Positions 8,393-16,771 of a stretch of 64,000 nucleotides of DNA are shown here, one piece after another. Position 1 is the stretch's first letter; every line of letters begins with the position of its first letter. Below the pieces are notes generated by a model. The model was not told the DNA's origin. It worked only from the letters and a program-made list of their open reading frames with translations, and did no database searches. A program made the position numbers and the translations under genes. Location of the stretch: contig CAZALE010000005.1 in assembly GCA_964486055.1 (NCBI GenBank), forward strand, positions 62,001-126,000. Direction: 5' to 3'. Source of the DNA: J014 sp964486055 (GTDB lineage Bacteria > Acidobacteriota > Blastocatellia > Pyrinomonadales > Pyrinomonadaceae).

Positions 8393-8450
8393 CGCTCTCC
8401 GTGGAAAGGCTTTCGAGGAGGGGGAGAGTGGTTTTCTTTCCACGATCAAT
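8361..8450 (-). ncRNA. Candidate structured small RNA (minus strand)
   Basis: A locally G+C-rich block in an AT-rich, gene-free stretch. On the minus strand CGTGGAAAG pairs perfectly with CTTTCCACG (9 bp, outer ends about 8400 and 8444), and the terminator stem follows about 8 bases later. CTCTCC inside the loop can alternatively pair with GGAGAG just after the 9-bp stem, so two competing folds exist. I do not recognise a known family (not RNase P, tmRNA, SRP or 6S as I know their conserved motifs). The 83-codon reading frame over it is not protein-like. No clear promoter was found. Confidence 0.45.
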
Positions 8451-8476
8451 TTTCAATATCAGCTTATTGACTTCAT

Positions 8477-8514
8477 GTTGAGAAAAACTTGAGGATGGTT
8501 GAGAAAGGCTTGAG
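8477..8514. repeat. Two 17-bp direct repeats with 21-bp period
   Basis: GTTGAGAAAAACTTGAG (8477-8493) and GTTGAGAAAGGCTTGAG (8498-8514) match at 15 of 17 positions. The 21-bp period places both on the same face of the helix, as expected for tandem binding sites of one regulator. They lie just upstream of the putative RNA gene (minus strand) and 260 bases before the ABC permease gene (plus strand). Confidence 0.5.
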
Positions 8515-8777
8515 TTGTACGGATAAACTTTTATCGAGCAATCAGGCTTTATCTGAAGGTTATAGTTAGCGAATGCTTGCAAATTCACCGAGTGCTATTA
8601 ATCAAGTGATGCTAGTTGTACTTAAACCTTCAGGCGGTTACCAGAAAGCGTTGTCAAGATCAATAATTTTTCACTTTTATTGGCAACGATAGAAAGTTTT
8701 AAAGCTTACGGTTATCAATGTTGAAGTGATGACAGCTGCCTAGTATGTTAGAATCCTTTCGGAGGCTATGAGTTTTA

Positions 8778-9608
8778 ATGAAGCTTTTATATCTTTTTCG
8801 ACGAATAAGGGCTTTCGTAATACGTGATTTTCAACTGGCGCTTTCTTATCGTGCTGAGTTTTTTATAAGGGTTGTTTGGATCTTAGGAGTAACAACTACG
8901 TTTTATTTTATTTCACGCATCTTTGCCGGTTTCCCACTAGCACAATACGAGCAATGGCGAGATCCGCTGGCCGCATGGCTTACCGGAATGGCCATGCTTA
9001 ATTATTTTTTAGTTGGTTTTTCAAGTCTCGCAAATGCTATTAGACAGGAACAAATGCAAGGAACTCTGGAGAGTATTCTGGTAACCCCGATAAATGTTCC
9101 TACAGTTATCCTATCGAGCTCTGCATGGGCTTATGTAGAAGCGACTTTTTACTCTTTTTTGTATCTCTTTTTCGGATGGTTCTTTTTTAACGTCGAGTAT
9201 AAGGGCAACTTTTTATTGGCTTTGATGTTCATGATCCTTACCACCTTGGTTCTGGCGTGTATTGGTATTTTATCCGCTAGTTTTACGATGGTGTTCAAGC
9301 GCGGTGATCCTTTCGCGATTATATTGGGTGCCGGGACAGCGCTATTTTCCGGAGTCTTTTATCCAAAGGAGATGCTTCAAGAAACTTTGGGTACTACTGG
9401 CGGTAAAGCTCTGTCTTACGTAAATCCCTCAACTCACGGGCTAGACGCAATAAGAGGGATTCTAATTCAAGGGAAAAGTTTTGAGCAAGTAAGTGATGAA
9501 TTCATTATATTGGTTTGTTTTCTAGCATTACTTTTACCTTTTTCGATATGGATTTTTAGTCTAGCCATCAAAAAGGCTAAACAGGAGGGAAGCCTTATTC
9601 AGTATTGA
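8778..9608 (+). CDS. ABC-2-type transporter permease
   Basis: A 276-residue integral membrane protein with six predicted helices and the ABC-2 permease pattern: an N-terminal helix after a basic segment (FRRIRAFVIRDFQLALSYRAEF), the RQEQMQGTLESILVTP cytoplasmic loop, and GVFYPKEMLQ before the last helices. Such permeases pair with an ABC ATPase to export drugs, lipids or polysaccharides. There is no ATPase gene beside it; the nearest unpaired ATPase in this window is at 59.7 kb. GGAGG lies 12 bases before the ATG, rather far. Substrate unknown. Confidence 0.85.
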   Translation: MKLLYLFRRIRAFVIRDFQLALSYRAEFFIRVVWILGVTTTFYFISRIFAGFPLAQYEQWRDPLAAWLTGMAMLNYFLVGFSSLANAIRQEQMQGTLESILVTPINVPTVILSSSAWAYVEATFYSFLYLFFGWFFFNVEYKGNFLLALMFMILTTLVLACIGILSASFTMVFKRGDPFAIILGAGTALFSGVFYPKEMLQETLGTTGGKALSYVNPSTHGLDAIRGILIQGKSFEQVSDEFIILVCFLALLLPFSIWIFSLAIKKAKQEGSLIQY

Positions 9609-9662
9609 GGCGATTGCGATTTTGATCTCTATAGAATATTATCAGAAACGGAGCCTAAGTTT

Positions 9663-11333
9663 ATGAAAACGGAACAGATATTGTCGAAAGCAAAAGAAGA
9701 ATTAAAGCGCTGGGAAGAGGAGACATTAAAGCCTGCGCTTGAGAAAATGCCAGAGAGAAAAGAGAGATTCGAGGGTGTAAGTCTTGAGCCTGTAAAGCGC
9801 CTCTACACTGAAGCAGATCTTGAAGATATCAGTGAAATAGGTTTTCCCGGGGAATATCCGTATAGGCGCGGAATTCATCCGACCGGGTATCGAGGAAAAC
9901 TCTGGACGATGCGCCAATTTGCTGGATTCTCTACTCCAGAAGAAACAAATAAGAGATTCAAGTACCTCTTATCGCAGGGACAGACAGGGTTATCAGTAGC
10001 TTATGATCTTCCTACGTTGATGGGCATAGATGCTGATTCTCCTCTGGCTGAGGGTGAAGTCGGGAAGTGCGGTGTTGCCGTTTCATCATTTGCAGATTTC
10101 GAAATTTTGTTTGATGGTATACACCTGGAGAATGTCACAGTTTCTCAGACGATAAACGCGCCGGCGTGGATATTTCTTGCTTTTTACGTGGCTTTAGCCG
10201 AAAAACAAGGAGCGGACTTTAAGAAAATCTCTGGCACACTACAGAATGATATTCTTAAAGAGTATATAGCGCAGAAAGAATGGATCTACCCGATACGTCC
10301 TGCGATGAAGCTAGTCATCGATACTTTTGAGTTTTGCTCAAAGTATCTGCCGAAATATAATCCTATATCCGTTTCTGGTTACCACATTCGAGAGGCCGGT
10401 GCGACTGCACTTCAGGAATTAGCTTTTACACTACGTGATGGAGTCGAATATGTAGAGTACGGGATTCAGAGAGGCCTCAATGTAGACGATTTTGCCCCCA
10501 GAATCTCATTTTTCTTTAATGCCCATAATGACTTTTTCGAGGAAATAGCAAAATACCGCGCTGCCAGGGTTATTTGGGCGAAAACAATGAAAGAGCGCTT
10601 TGGCGCTCAAAATCCTCGCTCGATGCAGTTAAGATTCCATACTCAAACTGCAGGTGTATCGCTAACGGTGCAACAGCCTTTGAACAACATTGCACGTGTT
10701 GCAATCCAGGCGCTGGCCGCAGTTTTAGGTGGCACTCAAAGCTTACACACCGATGCTTATGATGAAGCGCTAGCGCTACCTACTGATCTAGCCGCGCTGA
10801 TTGCTCTGAGAACTCAACAAATAATCGCCGAAGAGACCGGCGTTGCAAATACGGTTGATCCACTAGGAGGCTCTTACTATGTTGAGGCGTTAACTGAAAA
10901 AATGATAAAGGGCTGTTTTGATTATTTTGATCGAATCGATGGATTCGGAGGAATGATAGAGGCAATAGAAGCGGGTTTCCCGCAAAAAGAGATACAGGAA
11001 TCAGCCTACCAATATCAAAAAGCGTTAGAAAGAGGCGATCAAGTCATTGTAGGAGTAAATAAATATGTAATGGAGGAAGAGCCACAAAAGGTTGAGATTT
11101 TACAGATTGATGAGTCTGTACGAGATCGCCAAATAGAAAGATTGCAGCAAATAAAATCATTGAGAGACAAAGGTGCGGTAGCTATTTGCCTGGACAAATT
11201 GAAAATGGCAGCTAAAAGAGATGAAAATCTGATGCCGCTTACGATTGAAGCTGTCAAAGCTTATGCGACCGTTGAAGAGATTTGCTCCGCATTGCGTGAT
11301 GTCTATGGCGTCTATGAAGAGCCGCTTTTTTAA
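9663..11333 (+). CDS. Methylmalonyl-CoA mutase large subunit (catalytic domain only)
   Basis: The TIM-barrel catalytic part of the B12-dependent isomerisation of (R)-methylmalonyl-CoA to succinyl-CoA. Clear family segments are YRRGIHPTGYRGKLWTMRQF, GQTGLSVAYDLPTLMG, SQTINAPA, SGYHIREAGA and RFHTQTAGVSL. At 556 residues it lacks the C-terminal cobalamin-binding domain (no DxHxxG) and must work with a separate small subunit, as in archaea and many other bacteria. No small subunit, MeaB or epimerase gene is in the window. A close relative with another acyl-CoA substrate (isobutyryl- or ethylmalonyl-CoA mutase) cannot be excluded. Confidence 0.9.
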   Translation: MKTEQILSKAKEELKRWEEETLKPALEKMPERKERFEGVSLEPVKRLYTEADLEDISEIGFPGEYPYRRGIHPTGYRGKLWTMRQFAGFSTPEETNKRFKYLLSQGQTGLSVAYDLPTLMGIDADSPLAEGEVGKCGVAVSSFADFEILFDGIHLENVTVSQTINAPAWIFLAFYVALAEKQGADFKKISGTLQNDILKEYIAQKEWIYPIRPAMKLVIDTFEFCSKYLPKYNPISVSGYHIREAGATALQELAFTLRDGVEYVEYGIQRGLNVDDFAPRISFFFNAHNDFFEEIAKYRAARVIWAKTMKERFGAQNPRSMQLRFHTQTAGVSLTVQQPLNNIARVAIQALAAVLGGTQSLHTDAYDEALALPTDLAALIALRTQQIIAEETGVANTVDPLGGSYYVEALTEKMIKGCFDYFDRIDGFGGMIEAIEAGFPQKEIQESAYQYQKALERGDQVIVGVNKYVMEEEPQKVEILQIDESVRDRQIERLQQIKSLRDKGAVAICLDKLKMAAKRDENLMPLTIEAVKAYATVEEICSALRDVYGVYEEPLF

Positions 11334-11489
11334 ATCTTTCAGACCTTTAAGGCTTGCTACTTTTGAATGAGATTCAGGTATGCAGGTCTATGAGGGATTA
11401 ATCGGCAAGAATAGCTAGAAACGTTCAGTAACGCCCGAGTTTATGATAAAACACAAACGAAGAAAGTTGTTTAGAAGGGAGTAGACAAG

Positions 11490-12208
11490 ATGTTGAAACC
11501 AACAATTGTTGCGATACCGATCTTTGCTTTATTAATTGCTGTAGAATTTTTCCTTGCTCTACGTAAAGAAAAAGACTATGACCGTAAAGATTTGTGGACA
11601 AACATAGCCTTAGGATTAGGGAGTGTTTTTTTCGGCTTAATTTTCAGCGTTTTTCATGCTTTCATTTATGATATTTTTTACTCATATGCTCCTCATAAAA
11701 TGCCCATGGATACGGCATGGGCATGGATAATTTTAATGTTTGCTGATGATTTCTGCTACTATTGGTTTCATCGATTTAGCCATGAGATCAGATTCTTATG
11801 GAATTTTCACGTCGTTCATCACTCATCTAATCAATTCAACCTGAGCGTAGCCGTCCGACAGAGTTGGTTCAGCGGAGTGGCGCATTGGATTTTTTACTTG
11901 CCTCTTGCAGTAGCTGGATTCCCTTTTTGGGCTTATACGACAATGCATGGACTGAATCTTATCTATCAGTTTTGGATCCATACGAAGTATATCAAGAAGC
12001 TGCCATCATGGTTTGAATTTATTTTCAATACACCGTCGCATCATAGGGTACATCACGGTGTTAATAATCCTTATCTAGATAAGAATTACGCAGGTATTTT
12101 TATCATATGGGATCGATTGTTCGGCACGTTCGTGCAGGAACAAGAAGAACCACGCTACGGGATTCTAAAACCCATCCATAGTTACAATTGGCTTTGGATA
12201 AATACTCA
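11490..12208 (+). CDS. Fatty acid hydroxylase/sterol desaturase superfamily, AGMO-like (3' truncated by gap)
   Basis: A membrane di-iron oxygenase with four to five hydrophobic helices and the superfamily histidine boxes: HRFSH, HVVHH and HHRVHH. The segment around the second box (HHSSNQFNLSVAVRQSW) closely resembles the HHSSE.YNL.TALRQS segment of alkylglycerol monooxygenase (AGMO/TMEM195), the enzyme that cleaves the ether bond of alkylglycerols. AGMO-like is therefore my best guess, recalled from memory rather than searched. The start has GGGAG upstream. The coding sequence runs into the 100-N gap, so the C-terminus is missing; the apparent continuation after the gap is antisense to the next gene and is not part of it. 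Confidence 0.8.
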
Positions 12209-12308
12209 NNNNNNNNNNNNNNNNNNNNNNNNNNNNNNNNNNNNNNNNNNNNNNNNNNNNNNNNNNNNNNNNNNNNNNNNNNNNNNNNNNNNNNNNNNNN
12301 NNNNNNNN
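12209..12308. other. Assembly gap (100 N)
   Basis: Exactly 100 N, a conventional placeholder for a gap of unknown length. It removes the 3' end of the oxygenase gene and possibly further sequence before the end of the Wzt gene. Confidence 0.99.
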
Positions 12309-12368
12309 TTTCATCGCAAGTCAGACTTCTTAGACTGCTGCGAAATACTTAAGTTTGGGATATCCGAT

Positions 12369-13643
12369 TCAATCTGCACTTTCCCTTGCTTCAAACTTAG
12401 TTTCCCATTTGGCCATAGGCCGTAGAACTCCTGGTATTCTCCCGAAGAAATCTCCTCTGGTAAATGGATTTTGTGGAATTTCAAAAATCTCAAAGCTGAG
12501 TGGCTCAGGGGTTTTAAGATGAATTTGAGTTTCTGGAATGTGCGTGCTTATGTAAACTTCGACAAAGAAGCGTCCTTCATTGAAGAAATTGCCATTCAAC
12601 CACGCGGTTGTTACGTAAGTGCCTTTTTCTCTAAGCTTTGTTCTCCAATCTCCAGCCACGTCCTGTATCACGAAGATGTTTAGCCAGTCTTGTGTAAAGA
12701 AATGAAAGTTAGGGATTAAAATTTTGCCATCTTGAAGAACATCATACGTAATCTCTATGCCAATAGGTTCGTTTATCGGAAGGCTGGCAACGGTCTGGCG
12801 ATTATGATTGATAATACGAGCTTTTCTAAGTCTAACGCTTTCAGACTGTGGAGCTGAGGCTTCTTCATCCCATGATTTTTCAGCGCAGTTATTTAGCCCA
12901 GAATTCAGGTAAAGCTCGACCATTTCTTTTGCATCTCCCTCGGCTATCATCTGGCCTTTCTCCAGAACCACGGCACGTTTGCAGAGTCTTGTTATCGCCG
13001 ACATGTTATGTGAGACGAATAGAATTGTGTTTCCTTGATTCATTATTTCCTGCATTTTATCCAGACACTTATGCTGAAAATCGACATCGCCCACGGCCAA
13101 TACTTCGTCCAAGAGTAAGATATCTGACTCCAGGTGCGCAGCGACCGAGAAAGCTAAGCGCATGAACATTCCTGAAGAGTAAAACTTAACTGGCTCATCT
13201 ATGAATTTTTCCATCTCGGCAAATGATACGATAGCATCGAGCTTTTTCTCTATCTCTTTTCGTTTCATGCCGAGGATAGCACCGCTAAGGAAGATATTTT
13301 CTCTGCCCGAAAGCTCTTGATGAAAGCCTGTGCCGACTTCTAGGAGGCTACCGACTCGTCCTTTGATTTTGACTATTCCAGATGTTGGTTTAGTGATTCT
13401 AGAAAGGATTTTTAGAAGAGTAGACTTACCGGCGCCGTTGTGGCCTATTATCCCCAGAGTTTCACCCGCATAAACTTTGAAATTTATGTTTTTTAATGCC
13501 CAAATGAAGTGTTCTTTGTTGGGCTCGGATGAACCTCTTTTCCTAAAAATATTGGAGAAAGCATCTCTGAGGGTGCTCCAGTTTTGAGCGCTATGCAGAG
13601 CATATTTTTTTGATAGGTTCTCGACTTCAATGACGATCGACAT
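12369..13643 (-). CDS. Polysaccharide ABC exporter ATP-binding protein (Wzt-like)
   Basis: A 424-residue ATPase that powers export of O-antigen, teichoic-acid-like or other undecaprenyl-linked polysaccharide through the Wzm-like permease encoded just upstream. Walker A is GHNGAGKST (67-75), the signature region is YSSGMFMRLAF, and Walker B is LLLDEVLAVGD, in the TagH/KpsT/Wzt group (LLEVGTGFHQELSGREN). After about residue 250 comes a beta-rich C-terminal domain typical of Wzt proteins that bind the glycan end. The start is only five bases after the permease stop, without its own ribosome-binding site, so translation is probably coupled. No sugar-synthesis genes are adjacent on this side. Confidence 0.92.
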   Translation of the reverse strand: MSIVIEVENLSKKYALHSAQNWSTLRDAFSNIFRKRGSSEPNKEHFIWALKNINFKVYAGETLGIIGHNGAGKSTLLKILSRITKPTSGIVKIKGRVGSLLEVGTGFHQELSGRENIFLSGAILGMKRKEIEKKLDAIVSFAEMEKFIDEPVKFYSSGMFMRLAFSVAAHLESDILLLDEVLAVGDVDFQHKCLDKMQEIMNQGNTILFVSHNMSAITRLCKRAVVLEKGQMIAEGDAKEMVELYLNSGLNNCAEKSWDEEASAPQSESVRLRKARIINHNRQTVASLPINEPIGIEITYDVLQDGKILIPNFHFFTQDWLNIFVIQDVAGDWRTKLREKGTYVTTAWLNGNFFNEGRFFVEVYISTHIPETQIHLKTPEPLSFEIFEIPQNPFTRGDFFGRIPGVLRPMAKWETKFEARESAD

Positions 13644-13648
13644 AACTT

Positions 13649-14467
13649 TTAGATAATATCTGCAAAGGAATCTTCTAATTTTGAGAAAACATATAAGGAA
13701 GTTATGAATGTTATAATGGTTAGAATTATTGAGAAAATGAGCGCGGTAAAGTTGATTTCAAGATCGAATAGTGAGCTGCGAATCGTTTCGAAAGACCCAG
13801 TCAGTGGATTCAGATACCATAAAATTCTCCATTTTTCTGGGAGAAAGTTTACAGAGTAGAACACCGGCGTGATAAACATCATTAATTGAAGTAAGAAAGG
13901 TAACGCGTGCTTTACGTCTCTGTATAAAACGTTCAGGGCAGAAAGTAATAAGCCAATGCTTATCGTGAAGAGTATTATCAATGCAATGCAAATCGGCAAC
14001 AGTAGAATCTTCCATGAAGGCAAGCCTTTAAAGCTAATTACCGCGATCAATAGAATTATCAGTGTAATAAGTAAATCAAGCGCAGTTGAGAGAGCGGAAG
14101 CAAGTGGCATCAAGATGCGTGGAAAATACACCTTTGTAACTAGCTCTTTATGCTGGATGAAACAATTAGCACTCAGATTGATTGCGGTGCTTACAGAACT
14201 CCAAAATGAAAATCCCGAGAATGCGAATAGCCAGTACGGGACTTTTTCAAGAAAATCCTGAGCATAGCGGCTTAGAATCAGACTAAATATAAGAGTAATC
14301 ATCAATGGTTGTATCAAAACCCATCCAAATCCAATCAAAGTTTGTTTATATCGGACCTTTAGGTCACGCCAAATCAAAAAATATAGCAGTTCGCGGTGTC
14401 GCCAGAGTTCTCTCAAGTTCGATACTAGATCAAATCTCTCTGCTCTAATTTCAACGAATGAACTCAT
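13649..14467 (-). CDS. Polysaccharide ABC exporter permease (Wzm-like)
   Basis: An ABC-2 permease of about 272 residues with six membrane helices. It has the Wzm/TagG-type N-terminus (LWRHRELLYFLIWRDLKVRYK, then LGFGWVLIQP-like IGFGWVLIQPL), the NVLYRDVKH cytoplasmic helix and the TPVFYSVNFLPE segment. It pairs with the downstream Wzt-like ATPase to form a lipid-linked glycan exporter in the inner membrane. The ATG at 14467 is preferred to a TTG six codons upstream. Start choice is moderately uncertain; the pairing is not. Confidence 0.9.
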   Translation of the reverse strand: MSSFVEIRAERFDLVSNLRELWRHRELLYFLIWRDLKVRYKQTLIGFGWVLIQPLMITLIFSLILSRYAQDFLEKVPYWLFAFSGFSFWSSVSTAINLSANCFIQHKELVTKVYFPRILMPLASALSTALDLLITLIILLIAVISFKGLPSWKILLLPICIALIILFTISIGLLLSALNVLYRDVKHALPFLLQLMMFITPVFYSVNFLPEKWRILWYLNPLTGSFETIRSSLFDLEINFTALIFSIILTIITFITSLYVFSKLEDSFADII

Positions 14468-14613
14468 CTCAAAACATCCACTCAAAAATTACGGTTTAAG
14501 GCTATATTGTAAGCCCTCGACAGAATTTCACATAATGAGCTACCAATCTTGGTCAATGCTTTCAGATACTCAAAGAATTGCAATAACTCCATGCTGAAAC
14601 TAAAATTTACATT

Positions 14614-15114
14614 ATGTTGATTGTGAGAAAAGCACTCATACTTACGATTAGCTTGACGGCTATTTTCAGCGCTTGCTCTACTCAACAAGTGGTTAACTCA
14701 GAGAATAAAACTGCTAAGCTACAAATTAGCAGAGAGCAGACTCCAGCAAAAGATGATATAGCAGAGTTAAATTCAATCGTCTTACTTCCAAATGTTCCGG
14801 AAGAAGTAATCTGGAGGGAGGAAGTTGACGGTAAGAACCACAAAAAGCTTGTGGCTGTTATGCGATTCTCTCAGGAAGATGAAAAGAATATAATAGAAAA
14901 GGCCAGGAGGTATCGTGAACCAGAAAGCGCTGAAGTTTCCGCAGAGGATTGGTTTCCACCGGAATTATCTGCACAAACAGAACTTGCAGGTGATGAGACT
15001 TTAAAGGGAATAAGCTATAGCGCAAAGGATTTCATCCAATTACCTTATACGAGCGGCAGATTAGTGAAGATATCGAATTCCGATTACTTCGTTTTAGAAC
15101 TTTCGACCGAGTAG
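14614..15114 (+). CDS. Putative lipoprotein of unknown function
   Basis: A 166-residue protein with a lipoprotein signal peptide: basic start, hydrophobic core, and FSAC as lipobox (imperfect, with Phe at -3). The mature part is charged and has no motif that I recognise. A GTG three codons downstream is an alternative start. It ends five bases before the HerA-like gene and therefore probably shares its transcript, although a membrane-anchored lipoprotein beside a cytoplasmic DNA translocase suggests no obvious common job. Confidence 0.6.
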   Translation: MLIVRKALILTISLTAIFSACSTQQVVNSENKTAKLQISREQTPAKDDIAELNSIVLLPNVPEEVIWREEVDGKNHKKLVAVMRFSQEDEKNIIEKARRYREPESAEVSAEDWFPPELSAQTELAGDETLKGISYSAKDFIQLPYTSGRLVKISNSDYFVLELSTE

Positions 15115-15119
15115 CTCTT

Positions 15120-16769
15120 ATGGGAAATCTAATAGGAACAGTCAAAGGACCAGGTGAAAACCCGAATGAGTATGTATTCATAACAAAGGATAATGAGCAT
15201 ACGCGTATTGGAGAATTTGTGTTTTATGAGACTGAGATAAAAGGTTGTAAGCAGAACATAATTGGTAATATAACTAATCGGGCTTTATTGGATCACTTAC
15301 CTCATCCTTTTTTTGACGACCCAAATATTAAACCCGCAGAAATTGCTTCGTTAATAGGAATGCAACAGCAGGAACTTTACGAGGTAACGGTCGAGAACAT
15401 CGGCTACTTCGATCATTCATTGAAAGATTTCATAAACCCTAGAATTCAACCAAATCCAGGAGACTCAGTATATTTAGTGCCTTCCGAAATGCTAGCCGAT
15501 GTCATATCGATGAAAAAAGGAGGTGAGGAAGGATCAGCATATCTAGGAACTTTATTGATAAGAGATGATGAGGTGCCGGTGGTGCTTGCAGCAGAGGAGT
15601 TTACCTCTACGCATTTAGCGATATTAGCATCCACCGGTTCTGGAAAATCGTACACGGCTGGCGTGCTTATCGAAGAACTGATGGCACCTCAAAATAAAGC
15701 TGCGGTTTTGATAGTTGACCCGCATAATGAGTATCACACGTTGACTGATATTCAGAAAGCTTCGGAGTTTACTGAAGATTCGTATAGGCCTAAGGTAAAG
15801 ATTTTTCAGCCAAGCAGCATAAAAGTCAGACTTTCATCTCTCACAGAGGCTGACATAAAATACTTACTTCCCGAGGGCGCATCTGAAAAAATGCATGCAT
15901 TGCTATCTCAGGCCTTTCGGAGTTTAAAAGAGAGATTGAGGGCTCAAAATCAAAGCTTTAACTATTCTTGGGAAGATCTTTATGACGAGGTAGATCGGCT
16001 CAAGACGGATAGCAATCTTTCATCCATCGAGGGACTAAAATGGAGGATTCAAGCGCGTTTCGGGCGGTCTAATAGTATTTTTTCTGCGACTGAGCATATA
16101 GGGCTACGAGAGCTATTTGAACCTGGTCAATGTACTGTTCTTCAGCTCTTCGGGATCGAAAAAACAGAGCAGCAGGTAATAGTCGCAACAATCCTCAGAA
16201 GGGTAAATCAAGCTAGGATGAGCACTACACGAGGACTAGCTAGAACTGAAGATGAATACTTACCCTATCCGGTTTTTATATTGTTAGAGGAAGCGCATAT
16301 TTTTGCACCTGCTAGTAAGAATGCTGTTTCTACTGATATTTTGAAGCAGATTTTGTCAGAGGGTAGAAAGTTTGGTATAGGAATTGGTTTAATTTCGCAA
16401 AGGCCAGGTAAGGTTGATCAGGATGTATTGTCCCAGTGCATGACACAGATAATCATGAGGGTGGTTAATCCAGTAGATCAAGCTACGATTGCAGAGTCTA
16501 TCGAATGTGTTGGAAGAAGCCTTTTGAATCAGCTTCCTTCGTTATCTAAAGGGCAAGCTATCATATCAGGGGCAAGTTTAAATTTACCGGTAATGTGTCG
16601 CATTCGGAAACGCATTACTCCTCATGGTGGAGAGAATCCCAATTCTCCAGCTGAGTGGAGAAAATGGTTCTCCGAAGAGTCAATTCGTAGAAGAAGACAA
16701 AATCAAGCACCTTACCTAGGGAAAAGCAGTTCTGACCCAGACGAGATCGTTGGGGGCATACCAGTCTAA
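15120..16769 (+). CDS. HerA-like hexameric DNA translocase/ATPase
   Basis: A 549-residue ATPase of the HerA/FtsK group. The N-terminal 130 residues look like the HAS-barrel domain. Walker A is STGSGKS at about residue 170, the Walker B region is VFILLEEAHIF at about residue 386, and GRKFGIGIGLISQRP follows as the sensor region typical of HerA. HerA normally forms a hexameric pump that acts with the NurA nuclease in DNA end resection, or with other nucleases in defence modules. No NurA is adjacent; instead an RNase J gene begins two bases after the stop. Whether the two cooperate is unknown. Confidence 0.88.
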   Translation: MGNLIGTVKGPGENPNEYVFITKDNEHTRIGEFVFYETEIKGCKQNIIGNITNRALLDHLPHPFFDDPNIKPAEIASLIGMQQQELYEVTVENIGYFDHSLKDFINPRIQPNPGDSVYLVPSEMLADVISMKKGGEEGSAYLGTLLIRDDEVPVVLAAEEFTSTHLAILASTGSGKSYTAGVLIEELMAPQNKAAVLIVDPHNEYHTLTDIQKASEFTEDSYRPKVKIFQPSSIKVRLSSLTEADIKYLLPEGASEKMHALLSQAFRSLKERLRAQNQSFNYSWEDLYDEVDRLKTDSNLSSIEGLKWRIQARFGRSNSIFSATEHIGLRELFEPGQCTVLQLFGIEKTEQQVIVATILRRVNQARMSTTRGLARTEDEYLPYPVFILLEEAHIFAPASKNAVSTDILKQILSEGRKFGIGIGLISQRPGKVDQDVLSQCMTQIIMRVVNPVDQATIAESIECVGRSLLNQLPSLSKGQAIISGASLNLPVMCRIRKRITPHGGENPNSPAEWRKWFSEESIRRRRQNQAPYLGKSSSDPDEIVGGIPV

Positions 16770-16771
16770 AG

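Noticed and set aside
8392..8444. H-type pseudoknot (CGTGGAAAG/CTTTCCACG crossing CTCTCC/GGAGAG)
   Set aside because: The two stems share or abut bases with no connecting nucleotides across a 9-bp helix, which makes simultaneous formation sterically unlikely; described as competing folds instead.
8337..8588. 83-codon reading frame on the minus strand
   Set aside because: It has no ribosome-binding site or family likeness, and its last third is the stem-loop and terminator sequence, so it is better explained as an RNA region.
12309..12425. Apparent continuation of the oxygenase frame beyond the N gap
   Set aside because: The translated stretch is mostly antisense to the 3' end of the Wzt gene and has no similarity to the oxygenase C-terminus; the gap length is unknown so the frame is meaningless.
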